From NCBI GenBank assembly GCA_014905825.1, contig JACGCN010000014.1:868001-932000 (forward strand): DNA of 64,000 nt, given 5' to 3'. The notes under the pieces are model-generated. The model saw nothing but the letters and a program-made list of their open reading frames with translations, searched no databases and had not been told where the DNA came from. The DNA comes from Lyophyllum atratum. Its lineage: Eukaryota; Basidiomycota; Agaricomycetes; Agaricales; Lyophyllaceae. Shown one piece after another: positions 1-10,509 of the stretch; position 1 is the first letter of the stretch; every line of letters begins with the position of its first letter. Both the position numbers and the translations under genes were made by a program.

Positions 1-1721
1 CTCAGCCATGCTTTGGCCCTCGTCTTGGAATGCTCGTTTTCGGTCGGCCCAATGGCACGGAAATTAAGCTCGAAACACCAACACTGCTAACCTCGACCTC
101 ACGCGGTGTAGTACCGCACCTCTCCCGTGACCACGCCAGGCTCACCAAGGCGATCGGATTGGTCCACGTCCCGTTTGAGACTTTGTAAGTGAGTCGGGAC
201 GCTTTTTAGTATCTCGATCTTTTCTGATCTCTATCGCGTATGCAGTTTGGAACATTCCCCGCCGGTCCCGACGATGCAGCTGGGCCCACACGCGCTGCAC
301 CGTTTTTTGGGCTTCGTACCTGCCGACCACCTACTGTCGATGTCTGTCCGCGACCCGGCCGATGTACGTGAGATGCCTGCGAATGGGACTAGCCATGTGT
401 CGGCGTATAGTCTAAGGGGTGTGCGCAAGGTGCGTTGCTGTATTTCTCATCATTGTCTTCCCGTCCTGACCCGCGCTTTATGTAGATATCCCCAGCTGAC
501 TGGCGATCATATACAGCAGCGTGTCAGCCCGATGTCGTTGTCGCGATGACGGACACACCGTACACCACCCCGCCATTCTCCCAAAAACGCCTCACTAAGA
601 GCCTCGACCGTTCGTCCGCATGGCTCGCCAGTCTCTTCGCCCCTCCACCACCCCCAGCTCCGTCCGAAACCGTCTCGGCCGCAGTTGAACGCCAGGTCAC
701 TGCACCTGGAAACCAAGATCGAAATACGACATCGCCTGCGGTCTTTGTCCACCTCGCAGGCTCGGCCTCTCACCCCGCCCGCGCAGCATTCGCCGCCTCC
801 CTGCGAGAAACCCTGCACGGCACCGAAAGAACAGCCGTCGGTGGCCTCGCATCTCTCGATGAGGGCGTGTCAGGATACACCGCCGACCTCACGCCCCTCA
901 GACTCGCTGCAGCCGCCTCCTCTGCCTCCTCCTCCGATGTTGCCGCCGAAACTCCACCCAAAGACGACCTCCCCTCCCTCCTCCGAACCTCCCTCTCCAC
1001 CCTCCCACACACGAAACCCCGCCTCGTGAACGGAACACGTGGGCCACACGAGGTGCTACGCCTCATACGCGACGTGGGCATCGATGTCTTGGACGCGAGG
1101 TGGGCGATGGAGGCAGCGGGGTGGGGCGTTGCTTTGGATTTCGTGTTTCCTGTTCCCGAGGGCGGGGAGGAAGGAAAGAAGGAGCTGGGGCGGAACCTGT
1201 ACGACGCCGTGTATGCCTTGGATTTCGCGGGTCTCTCCGGTGTCGAGAGCTGTGTGTGTGCGGCGTGCGCCCCTGTGGTGCCTAGTACGCGCATCGTACA
1301 TGGGGCGGATCCGTCGGAGGCCGGGGACGCTCGGAACGAAGGGATCGAGGAGGTGCAGGGTCCGGGGGAGAAGAAGGAAGGGTATAAACGGGCGTATGTG
1401 CACCATCTCCTGCGTACGCATGAGATGTCGGCGCATGCGCTGCTTGTTATGCATAATATGGCGGTAGTGGACGCGTTTTTGGCGGGGGTGCGGAGGGTTC
1501 TGGGCCCCTGTGCTGGTGATTCAATTGGGCATGTGGAGGAGAGGTTTGGGGAGGAGGTGAGGCGGTTTGGGGAGGTGTACAGTGAGGAGGGGGGTGTGAT
1601 GGAGGAGGCGAGGGTGATGTGGCGGGAGGTGGAGATGGCACGTGGGAAGGGGAGGTTGGCGAGGGAGCGGGAGAAGCAGGGGCAGACGGAGGAGGGGGCT
1701 GGGGCGGAGGAGGGGATGTAG
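1..1721 (+). CDS. QTRT2: Queuine tRNA-ribosyltransferase accessory subunit 2 (5' end cut by window)
   Basis: Exons <1..184, 246..429 and 486..1721; introns of 61 and 56 nt with GTAAGT and GTGCGT donors. The protein is the non-catalytic partner of eukaryotic tRNA-guanine transglycosylase, which puts queuine into the wobble position of GUN-anticodon tRNAs. Seen in the sequence: exon 1 carries SRGVVPHLSRDH and VHVPFETF, exon 2 GPHALHRFLGF and SMSVRDPADVREMP, exon 3 the zinc site CVCAAC followed by YVHHLLRTHEMSAHALL, all typical of the TGT fold. Frames join without a stop across both introns. Exon 3 has a long low-complexity Ala/Ser/Pro stretch and a Glu/Gly-rich tail ending at TAG 1719. The true start lies left of the window. 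A catalytic TGT (QTRT1) is less likely because the alignment I recognise is to the QTRT2 branch. Confidence 0.9.
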
Positions 1722-1781
1722 AGGAGGGGTACTTGTATAATTGCTCTGGGATTTCTAGGGTTTGATGTTCACTTATTCATC

Positions 1782-2038
1782 TCATGGGGTAGACGGGTTT
1801 CGGGTACTCATGTCTAGACTGGTAGGAATTTGTAGATGCGACGAATCATTGCGCTCTAGATGATCGTTTATCGCACGGACCAGCGTCCAGACTTCCTGTT
1901 CGTTCAGCTTGACTTGCCTTTTTGCTGGGAGCTGTTGAGCTTGAAACTGGTAACCAATCTCTCTACTGAGAGGCAAAGGCACAGGGAAGGCTAGCCGTTG
2001 GTAGCTGAAATGAGGAGCGAATCGTTCCCTCCGCGTTC
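1782..2038 (-). CDS. 3' terminal coding exon of an unrecognised gene
   Basis: A minus-strand open stretch of 85 codons begins after a CTCATAG acceptor (exon from 2038) and ends at a stop at 1782. Its composition (REIGYQFQAQQL, KLNEQEVWTLVRAINDHL) looks like protein rather than a shadow frame. The matching upstream exon was not resolved; a possible donor lies near 2105 on the minus strand. It runs convergently to QTRT2. No domain recognised. Confidence 0.35.
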
Positions 2039-2522
2039 CTATGAGTGGGTAAGTCTTATTGTACCCAGAGACTAAGATGTTGCATGTTGGTGACAGGTAC
2101 TATCATGGAGCGTTCGCTGTACACGAGGACAGAGGACACGCTATCCACCTTCTACTGTGCTGACTTTGTGACGTATGGTGCTCTTTCCAACCGCAAAACG
2201 CACCCTGTGCGCGTGGGGCCCTTAACGAGTTAAAGACGATGTTGGCCGTTATAGATATAAGAATCCTTGCAACTCAAATTGGTCGAGGAGAGAGGTGAAA
2301 TAAAATACGAAAAATTCTGGGCTACACAACCAACACTCTGCTATTAGCGCTTGGTAAGGAAGATGAAGCCTCACTTCAAAGAATTTCGCTATTCATACAT
2401 AGAGTTTATCTCTTGTCCGAACTGGGTGTTCCCAAAGAAAGAGAATTAGCTCAGTCCATTACATTAACGGAAGCCCCAATAACCAGGCTCGCCTCAATCC
2501 ATACAGACTGCGAGCCCGGACC

Positions 2523-2850
2523 CTACCTCCGCCCAATGTCCTTCAACTGCGCCTTGGGCACTGCTGCGTCAAACGCCCTCCTCCCTGACCTTGTCTGCGT
2601 TCGCTGCTCATAAGCGAAGGCGAACCCAATGAGGTCAAACTCAGAAAACGCCGTCCCGAGAAAGGACAAGCCAAAGGGCACACAGGGCACTGGATAGACT
2701 GTTTCGGGGCCAGAAATTCTTATTGTATGGTGACATTTTCGGAGAAGAAGCCAAGGGGTACTTTGAAAGTGGGGACGTGGTCAGTCAGGGAAAGGAGGAA
2801 GGGAAAGGAGAAGGGAGGCTTACCGGTGACGATAGGGTTTCCGGCGATAG
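2523..2850 (-). pseudogene. Duplicated, frameshifted 3' end of the amidase gene
   Basis: The minus strand repeats the last two exons of the intact amidase at 4,488-4,803: AIAGNPIVTG, an intron with the same GTAAGC donor, then VPLGFFSENVTI and GPETVYPVPCVPFGLSFLG through QTRSGRRAFDAAVPKAQLKD to a stop. After ENVTI two extra bases give a TAA and shift the frame, so it cannot encode the family C-terminus. Retention of the intron shows a DNA-level duplication, not retrocopying. Similarity fades inside the preceding intron, so only the tail was copied or kept. Unexpressed relic most likely. Confidence 0.75.
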
Positions 2851-2902
2851 CTGGGTTCACAAGGTGAAGAATAAAGGCCAGGAAAGTGATATTGCGCGCC
2901 AG

Positions 2903-4206
2903 CTATGAAGTGATGTCTTGCCTATTCCAAGTGTCAACTTTCTCCTGCACACGTCTCTGCTCCTCTGCGGCCGCCTTCTCCTGGGTTTCTCTGAACATAG
3001 CCTGTAGCTCATTCCGTGGCACCAAGATATACGGCAGAGCCAAGAGCATGTCGAAGGTGTCGGGGCCAGCACGAGCGTTATGGCGTGCTTGACGCTCTTG
3101 CCCTTGCTTCTGCGTCCTCTGCTTGGCAAGGGCCTGTGCATCAGTGATTGAGTTGTGCTCTGCGTGTGCCTGATCCATGACCCCGCCGGAGTAGAAGGTG
3201 TCTATCCACGTCGCGATGACCACATCTTTCAGCGTCTGGGTTCCGAAATGGTGGAAAACAGTGCTAGCGTAGACGGCGTCGAAGAGAATTGCCGGGGGCC
3301 AGTCAGGAGTATCAGAAATCCGGAGGGGACTACTGAAAGGGGGTGCACCGAGGCCGCCGAAAAATGATCGGTCGCCAGGCTCGAAGAGATGTGCTGTACA
3401 CCTTTTCTCTCCTGCTGGTGCGGTGGGGTCGACGTCGGACGTGTCCATAGCAAAGTTCGGCGTCTGAGTATCAACGCCATCAGACCATCGATTAGCTATC
3501 ATACAAGCGGCACGCACTGGTAAGAATGCAACGTGCTCACCCACCCCGACATGAGTGAACTTGTTCAGAAAGAGGCCGTTTCGGACGCTGTCGATGTCCT
3601 GCACAAGGTCGCCACTGGCAGGGTCTCCACTGCGACGCTGAGTATACGCTGAAATGTACTGCCGCCATTGCAATGGTGAGCGACGATAAAATGAGAGTAA
3701 GAGCAGCATACGGTATCACCCTTGCTGTGGGCCAGGAGGTGCACAGCGTCGCAGAAGACATCTCGTATACCTGTTAAGACGCATCGGTTTCCATCCCGCG
3801 CTGCAGTGTCAGAACGAAATTGGGCCCTCCCAGTGGTGGCAACACTAGAAGTGAGGTTTGTGCGCCCACTGTTTATGTTAGGATCGACCGGGAACATTTT
3901 TTGTTTTGCGTCGTTGCTGGTGTGATAGTACAAAGCGCCGGACTCGGTTGGAAGGCCAGCATTGTAGTCCGGAATATTGAGTGAGTCGGAACTGGACGAA
4001 AGGTCACCCTCTGCTCCAACGACGATTCCGATGACGTAGCGGATCCATTTGTACGGCCTGCGCGAGAACTGGAGTACGTCTAGGGCCTTGAGTGGGAGAG
4101 TAAGGCAATGCACCCAATGCCAATTGTCCGCATCAACATTGAGGTCCGCACCAAGCGCCACGATCCGAGGGAACGACCCATATACTTGGATCTCAGCGTT
4201 GGCCAT
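2903..4206 (-). CDS. HNH-nuclease-domain protein of Agaricomycete type
   Basis: Two exons, 4206..3712 and 3658..2903, joined by a 53-nt intron (GTATGC...GGCAG), 416 residues. Around residues 135-190 the order CVLTG, then AVHLLAHSKGD spliced to YISAYTQRR, then SVRNGLFLNKFTH resembles the HNH_2-like domain found in many uncharacterised mushroom proteins (known of the family; biochemical role unproven). The remainder has no recognised domain; the C-terminus is a charged, Gln/Glu-rich likely coiled coil. It sits between the amidase gene and the broken copy of its tail, so either it was inserted between tandem copies or the second copy was deleted. Start: first ATG of an uninterrupted frame. Confidence 0.75.
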
Positions 4207-4487
4207 GACGAGAGACCTCAGCCGGCTGGGGCCAGGGTGACACCTGGGAACGTCACGTGACGGGACCCAGGGATCTCTGCCTTTTACCCTGTCCGCAAAA
4301 AGCTGTTCTTGAGGGCGATACTATGTGTTGTGTACAGCGCTGTTATGAAGCTAGTAACACTACGATGTTCTCGTTGTAGAGCAAAAGAACCATGAACATC
4401 GAACTGCCGAACATACGAATGAAATCCCAAATCATGACCTTCCTGAGGCAAAACCTCTTATGATCCATACTCGTTTCAATACCACTA

Positions 4488-6676
4488 TTAACCCCGCCCC
4501 ACAATGTCCTTCAGCTGCGTCTTCGGCACAGCCGCATCGAAGGCCCTCCTTGCCAACCGTGTCTGCGTCCGCTGCTCATATGCAAACGCGAATCCAACGA
4601 GGTCGTATTCTGAGAAGGCCGTCCCGAGGAAAGAGAGGCCGAAGGGCACGCCTGGTGCGGGGTATACAGTTTCGGGACCTGCACGCCCGATTGTCACATT
4701 GGCGGAGAAGAAGCCGAGAGGTACTGTGGGTTGATAGGATCAGTTTGGCAGAGAAGACGGAGACAGGCAGGCTTACCAGTGACGATGGGGTATCCTGCGA
4801 TGGCTAGTATACAAGTCTTTGATGAGTTGAGAGACACAAGGAGGAGGGGACGGGAACGTACCTGCTGGGCCTGTGGTGAATCCGTCCGAGGGGAGGACGA
4901 GCGCATCGAGGTTATGCGCTCTGAGAGCACCGTCGATACCTCTGGCCCCACCGAGCTCGTGGTCAGCAGCCAGCGCGGCAAAATAGGCGGCGTCTAAGCC
5001 TGGTGTAGCATCAGACTCAATCAGACTGTAACGGTATTGAGTCAACTTGTGGAGTTCTAGGGAGATAGAGGTGGATGAAACGAACCCGGATTGATCAGAG
5101 AAACCTTGGGGCTTTTCCAATGTTGGATGGGCATCATTGAACTTTATAAGATCCGCGAGGGTGCGCACGCCCGAAGGGTTTGAGACCAGACCTGCGAAAT
5201 ACTTGTTGAGCTCTTGCTAGGAGACGACATCCAATCGTCAATTTAGGGTGAGATAGAAAAGGATAGATAAAAATACCTTGAAATCGACATTAAGTACGAC
5301 CGTCTCATTGTTGGACGCCAATATTTCATCAGCAGCCGGTAAGTCCGCAGGATCGACGATAGTAGCGCCCAGATTTCGCAGCACAACGAGGGCGCGCTCG
5401 AAGGCATTGTTGACGTCGACTTCGCGACCGTTGATGGTGGCATTGAGGAAAACGCGTCGTGGGACGCCGAGACGTTTGCCCTTCAGTGCATTGTTGTTGA
5501 GAGCCTTGGTAAAGTCGGGAACGACCTGTGGTTGTGCGAGTGTGAAGTTGTCGTTGGGATCTGGACCGGCGATGATGGAGAGGACGATGGCAGCGTCTGC
5601 CACGGAACGGGTCATGGGGCCGACAGTGTCTTGGTGCGAAGAAATTGGGATAACTGGAATGAACGTCCGCGAGGTTAGATACGAGAATGAGACACGTGAA
5701 ATAACAGTATGACGCACCTCCAGCGCGTGAGGTGAGGCCGACGGTGGGCTTGATACCTGCGAGATTGTTGTTGCTTGAGGGGCAGATGATGCTGCCATCT
5801 GTCTCACTGCCAAGCGTAACGGCCGCGAGCCCGATGGAGGCTGCGATGCCTGAACCGGAGGAGGAGCCGCATGGATCGGCCTTTGGGAAATATGCATTGG
5901 TCGCTTGCCCGCCCCTACCTGACCATCCAGATGCGACGTTACCCCGAAAATGCGCCCATTCAGAGAGGTTCGCTTTGCCTGTGGAGGATAATGAGGCATG
6001 GGAGAAGGGTTTAAAGCGAGGAGAGTATGTTACCTAGGATGATCGCACCAGCTTTTCGGAGGCGTTTGACTACACCGGCATCGTCCGGGACGACGGAACC
6101 TAGGAGACTGAAGGAACCCGCAGTGGTGTTCATGCCTGGGAAGAAGTTAAGAGATGACGGCTTTATAACCGATTAGAACACACCCTCTGATGCAATGGTA
6201 GCGATATTATCCTAGCAGGACGTTCAGTAAGGTAGGTGCGATATCCCAAGAAAATTACGCACCTTCAGCAAAACCGGAATGCCGTGCAAAGCGCTCCGTG
6301 GACCTTTCTCTTTACGTTCCAAGTCTAGTGCTGCCGCCGCTTTTAGGGCAGATGGATTGATTTCGAGGACTGCCCTGAGAGCTGGCCCTCTCAAGTTCAC
6401 CTCGTCGATTCGAGCAAAGTACGCCTGAAAAGATGCAGATGAGGTGTTAGAGAGAGCTCACAACTTTAGAATATGAAGACACACTTTTACAAGATCTACG
6501 CTCGAAAAATGGCCAGCCTCGAGACCCGCTTGCAGCTCGGTTACGGACGCTTCATACAAGTCGGGGAACACAACTTCGGGCTTGCTGAGGGGATTGAGAA
6601 GTAGAGAGCTTCGCGCGAGTTGTACAAGCACCAAGAGGAGGAAGGAAAGCGCAAGAGAGCGTTTCATGTTGAACAC
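4488..6676 (-). CDS. Secreted amidase-signature hydrolase
   Basis: Nine exons: 6676..6485, 6424..6263, 6211..6184, 6135..6034, 5978..5718, 5653..5277, 5216..4862, 4803..4777, 4723..4488; 579 residues, all phases compatible. An N-terminal hydrophobic signal (MKRSLALSFLLLVLVQ) predicts secretion. Catalytic elements of the Ser-cisSer-Lys family are present: Lys in PVLLKDNIAT, the GSSSGSGIAASIG signature and the serine of SETDGSIICPSS. The family cleaves amide bonds in small molecules; the substrate cannot be read from sequence. Exons 3 and 8 are only 28 and 27 nt. Two in-frame ATGs (6676, 6667) are possible starts; the second gives a more standard signal peptide. A degenerate copy of its last exons lies at 2,523-2,850. 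Confidence 0.93.
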
Positions 6677-7252
6677 TCTTCTGAACTACGCCCAGTTAGT
6701 GGATGTATGAGAGGGAGTTACTGAAAGATTAAATGCTAACATCGCTCCAGGAAGAACTGCGCACCGCGTGGTCATGGGATTCGGAAACTGCGACGGAGAT
6801 AAGTGTTACGTACCGTGTCGACATCTTGATCCTCTCACCGGTAGTGTCCCATTTCGAGCGGTGTCCTCCCAAGGCTACAGGATGCGATGCACATTCATAG
6901 ATCGTGGCTGTAATAGATAGTTTCTGGGTAATGTCTTGGTCTCCGCAATTGAAGGATGAGCGGGTGCATGATTACATTTCGACGGACCGTATGTCTTGTT
7001 GTGGCCCTTCCATGTGCGTTGTTCCTTCGGTTCTCCTATTTCATTCCCTACATCGCTTGTAGACGCGTCGACACGGACCTCTAGCTCCATCTCACGATCG
7101 AAAAGACTTCTCTGTGGTACCAAAATATTGAGGCCCTTGAACACAACACCTAACCACTCGACGTACCTCATACTTTCCGTTGTCCATCAGCGAACCTTCA
7201 GGAATCAGATCGCTTAGCGCAGGCCCAATCCAAGGATATGTAGAGAAAAGAA
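6677..7252. other. Intergenic, amidase 5' flank
   Basis: No supported gene. A 98-codon open frame on minus (6875-7171) has no recognisable features. The LTR mini-element inserts at the right edge. Confidence 0.5.
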
Positions 7253-7470
7253 TGTTGGAATCTCGCCCGGATTAGTTAATCAGGCATGACGACATGCTGA
7301 CTTATCATAGAAGTTTTCTTATTCAGTAAAATTTACTTACAATTTTCTACATTAATAATACAGACATAGCTAGGTATATAAACGGAAATACACTGGCCAA
7401 TCTCCTTACGAGATTGTCCACCCTCGGCTTAACCGCCCCTGTGCTCGCTATCAAGCCCGAAATCACAACA
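7253..7470 (+). repeat. 5' LTR of the mini-element
   Basis: Begins TG, ends CA, 218 bp, same as 7908..8125. A TATATAAA stretch at about 7374-7381 could be the promoter TATA box for element transcription. Confidence 0.93.
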
Positions 7471-7532
7471 CAATCTCGTATAGCCTGCACACACCCTCTG
7501 CTCTCTAGTCGCCCTCTACATCTCTATCCGCG

Positions 7533-7694
7533 ATGACCGGCCAAAACACCTGTTACACTTGTGGGAAAAAGGGGCATTTAGCCCGAAATTGCCGAGACGC
7601 GAAGAAGGACAGGACAGGAAAGGATGATGACGCAAAGAAGACTGACGCGCCCGACAACGCGCACATCGCAACCGACGACGATTACGCTTTCTGA
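7533..7694 (+). CDS. 53-residue CCHC zinc-knuckle peptide of the mini-element
   Basis: The frame starts at the first ATG after the 5' LTR and ends at TGA 7692. Residues 7-20 form a complete CCHC knuckle (CYTCGKKGHLARNC, Cys7/Cys10/His15/Cys20), followed by a Lys/Asp-rich tail. Such knuckles in Gag bind packaged RNA. Nothing else of Gag is left: no capsid or matrix region. Either a functional RNA-binding microprotein or simply the last recognisable remnant of a parent gag; the intact motif and clean ATG-to-stop frame favour the first, but this is inference. Confidence 0.6.
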   Translation: MTGQNTCYTCGKKGHLARNCRDAKKDRTGKDDDAKKTDAPDNAHIATDDDYAF

Positions 7695-7907
7695 TCCCGA
7701 GATCACTTCTCGATGACGTATCCCGAGGCCAGGGAGAGCCTCGATGATGGAAGTTGATGGTTTCCAGAGCCAGGGAGAGCTTTGACGACGCGCAATGATA
7801 GAGATTCCGGGGCCACAGAGAGCCTTGAAGACAAACTCGAATTTTTAGATATACTTTCTTTTTATTTTCTAACTCTTACTATAGTGTCATGCCAGATTAA
7901 GGGAGAG

Positions 7908-8125
7908 TGTTGGAATCTCGCCCGGATTAGTTAATCAGGCATGACGACATGCTGACTTATCATAGAAGTTTTCTTATTCAGTAAAATTTACTTACAATTT
8001 TCTACATTAATAATACAGACATAGCTAGGTATATAAACGGAAATACACTGGCCAATCTCCTTACGAGATTGTCCACCCTCGGCTTAACCGCCCCTGTGCT
8101 CGCTATCAAGCCCGAAATCACAACA
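7908..8125 (+). repeat. 3' LTR of the mini-element
   Basis: 218 bp, by eye identical to the 5' LTR, preceded directly by a purine tract and followed by the AAGAA target duplication. Confidence 0.93.
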
Positions 8126-8290
8126 AAGAATTTTCTGCGAGTTGCCTGCAAGCCAACTGCGAGCTCGCTGTCAAGCTGGAGTCGAGGTGATTGAACTTGT
8201 TTGGCTTCGTTAGGCCTAGGAGGCCTCGCCTCGATCTGGCACTGCCAACTTGAACTTCATCCCGAAGTTTTCCCGACTTGAAGTACATCC

Positions 8291-9027
8291 ATGACCTCGT
8301 CAGCCGAACTGACATTGCCTCTTGACTATCGAGTCCATTGCTCCAGTCTCAGCTACGGTATCCTACACGTACTACTTTCGCCGTATTACCAACTAACTTT
8401 TTCTCCAGGCCGTGCCTCCAAGGTTTCCAGTAACTAAGACACCAGTAACGCTCCGGGATCCAGAAGAGCCTGAAGAAGATTGGTCGCAAGTCTGTGCTAA
8501 CGTTGCAGAAAAGTTCACCAATGCTTTCCCTGTATAAGCAGGGCTCGTCTGCCATATATTCCTGCCCCGAACAGTACATTTGTTCACGGTGCATCGCGAG
8601 CTCAGCTGCGATGAAGTAGCGCAGGAACTCGGAGTTGACAGCTCGTCTTTAATCGGTTCAATTGTGCTGCTAGTCCACAGTGCTGTCGAACATGAAAATA
8701 TCATACCATGCCAGATCGATCCCACTTTACATTGCAAACTCTTCGTCGCCGTGGTATGACGCCCAGTGTTGGTTCCGATGCTCGTGAAGAACTCATGAGC
8801 GGATGTTGGGGAGGCGAGGGAACGAAGGGTAGCCTTGCAAAGGATCTCAGGCATCGCCTCTCAAGCCGGATGCTTTATTGCGGAGAACACAGATTCACGT
8901 CCAAGTATAGACGCGGGATTTCAGTGCGCCAGGACCAGGACAAAAGGAGATTTCGTGGTGTTTGAGCACAGCCTAAAGTTCAACGAGGTAAAATTTGGCG
9001 CCCGTAGCCGTGATGTGACATGGAATG
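8291..9027 (+). CDS. Unrecognised multi-exon gene or remnant just upstream of the HRD1-like gene
   Basis: Several plus-strand stretches read like spliced protein: an ATG at 8291 (MTSSAELTLPLDYRVHCSSL), then LRDPEEPEEDWSQVCANVAE (to about 8530), then HLFTVHRELSCDEVAQELGV and PCQIDPTLHCKLFVAV (about 8580-8750) ending at a GTATGA donor, then SQAGCFIAENTDSRPSIDAG and KGDFVVFEHSLKFNEVKFG (to about 9027). Acceptor choice between exons is ambiguous and no single model keeps one frame throughout, so it may be decayed. No family recognised. The mini-LTR element sits 166 bp upstream of the ATG. Confidence 0.35.
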
Positions 9028-9094
9028 GTATGTCCCATGATCGCTGCCGACACGTACTTATCCCGTTCTACATCGTCGACAGTGGTCTCCAACC

Positions 9095-10322
9095 ATGCCT
9101 CTCAATGATGTTCTACGCCACAAAGCACATGCCCTGGCCAGCACCTTCAACTCTCATCGCATTCTTTGCTACAACATCGCCTCTCTCATCGCCGTCTCTA
9201 TAGTCATCGCCAGTGCGTTGTGCGACGACAGCGACTTCCACTCTGCCGTTATCTCGCTTTCCAAGAGCAGTGGGAGTGTTCTGGTACGCACGTCAGCGCT
9301 CCTCCAAGATCTCTGTAGCTCATCTCTTTATCAGGTATTGGCCAATTTGGTTTTCCTGTTCAGCCTGCTATGCGGACATGTCATCCAAGGAATCTTCTTC
9401 GGCCATCTACGAGATAACGAAGTTGAAGTATATAATCTATACGTTTGCTCAAAGGGCTTTGAACTAAACCTCTTCCCTTGAAGCGATTATACGACCGTCT
9501 GTGGTCCTTCATAGCGGAGTTTCTACTGCCGTTTACCATGTTCCGTGACGAGTTCGACATTCCATTTGCCTTGATGTTTGGATTCCTCCTGTTTGTGAAA
9601 TCGTTCCACTGGCTTGCAGGCGATCATATAGAATGGGTGAGTCTCAGGTGTCTAACGCCTTCTTCAACTCTGATTCAAGCTCATAGATGAATCAAAGTCC
9701 TTATCCTGGACCTTCCCCTCTATTCCACCTCCGAATGATCATCCTTTTTGTTATATTATGCATGACAGACTTCATGATGTTCTCAATTGCCGTAGAGACC
9801 ACACTTGCGAATGGCGTGGGAGGCATGGTGCTGTTCGCGAGCGAGGTAAGGACTGCGATTCCTTCAGTATGTTAAAACTCAAGCTCCCCAGTATGGCATC
9901 CTTATGGCTAGCGTCTTGAACACAATTTCCAAATATCTGCTCTCGGTCTATGAGTTGAGGCGCGCTGGTCGCCGCAGAAGCGAGAACGCTCCTCCTTGGG
10001 AAAACAAAAGCTTTTGGGTGCTCTATATCGAACTGGCTACAGGTATTTTATATATCATTTTCCATTGCCAACTTCATTTCACGCCTTGATACCAGATTTC
10101 CTGAAATTGACAACATACTTGTTGTTCTTTATGATCATCACCACAGTCTATGGCCTTCCTCTGAACGTCGTTCGGGATGTTTACGTTACCGCTAGATCTT
10201 TCGCCATGCGACTTCATGCGCTGCATCGATACCAGACGGCTACCAGAAATATGAATCAAAGGTACCTAGATGAGACTGCAGTTCAGCTGGTGACGATGAG
10301 TGATCAGATCCAGGTTATCTAG
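9095..10322 (+). CDS. HRD1/synoviolin-like membrane domain without RING finger
   Basis: Five exons: 9095..9427, 9484..9636, 9687..9845, 9892..10042, 10096..10322; 340 residues. HRD1 is the ER ubiquitin ligase of ER-associated degradation, with an N-terminal multi-pass membrane domain followed by a RING. Matches to the membrane part are strong: FGHLRDNEVERLYDRLWSF, FTMFRDEFDIPFALMFGFLL, SFHWLAGDHIEW, YGLPLNVVRDVYVTARSF, YQTATRNMNQRYLDETA. At this point the family continues into the RING (C-I-I-C-R-E-E). Here the frame stops at TAG 10320, and the next ~60 bases contain only a degraded echo (INGCREGG) with no usable acceptor. All upstream splice sites and frames are intact. A truncated paralog or an early-stage pseudogene; the full-length gene is presumably elsewhere. 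Confidence 0.85.
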
Positions 10323-10509
10323 ATTGATAATTTAACCTGCTTTTGGATCAACGGATGTCGGGAAGGTGGGGCTAACGACTCCACTTTCGCAAAAGATTCA
10401 TTCACGTATGCCAATGCTATTCAAGTTATATCCGCGAAAAGAAGACATAATGAACTATCACGGACACGAGTAGCCATGACCATCAGTAGCAAATAATTTC
10501 AGGAACGAG

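Larger units (their letters stand above)
7253..8125 (+). mobile_element. Miniature LTR retroelement (TRIM-like) with perfect LTRs and 5-bp TSD
   Basis: An 873-bp element: 218-bp LTRs at 7253..7470 and 7908..8125, by eye identical, starting TGTTGGAATC and ending CACAACA. Flanking AAGAA duplications lie at 7248..7252 and 8126..8130. A polypurine tract (7899..7907) abuts the 3' LTR. The LTR terminus and the purine tract resemble Ty1/copia elements. The 437-bp interior has no protease, reverse transcriptase or integrase; it holds one short zinc-knuckle frame (7533..7694) and three degenerate ~43-bp repeats. It must move with enzymes supplied elsewhere. Identical LTRs indicate a recent insertion. 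Confidence 0.93.

Noticed and set aside
770..1294. 174-codon open frame on minus
   Set aside because: Lies fully antisense to QTRT2 exon 3, low-complexity.
8393..8854. 153-codon minus frame
   Set aside because: Ser/Thr-rich shadow opposite more protein-like plus-strand segments.
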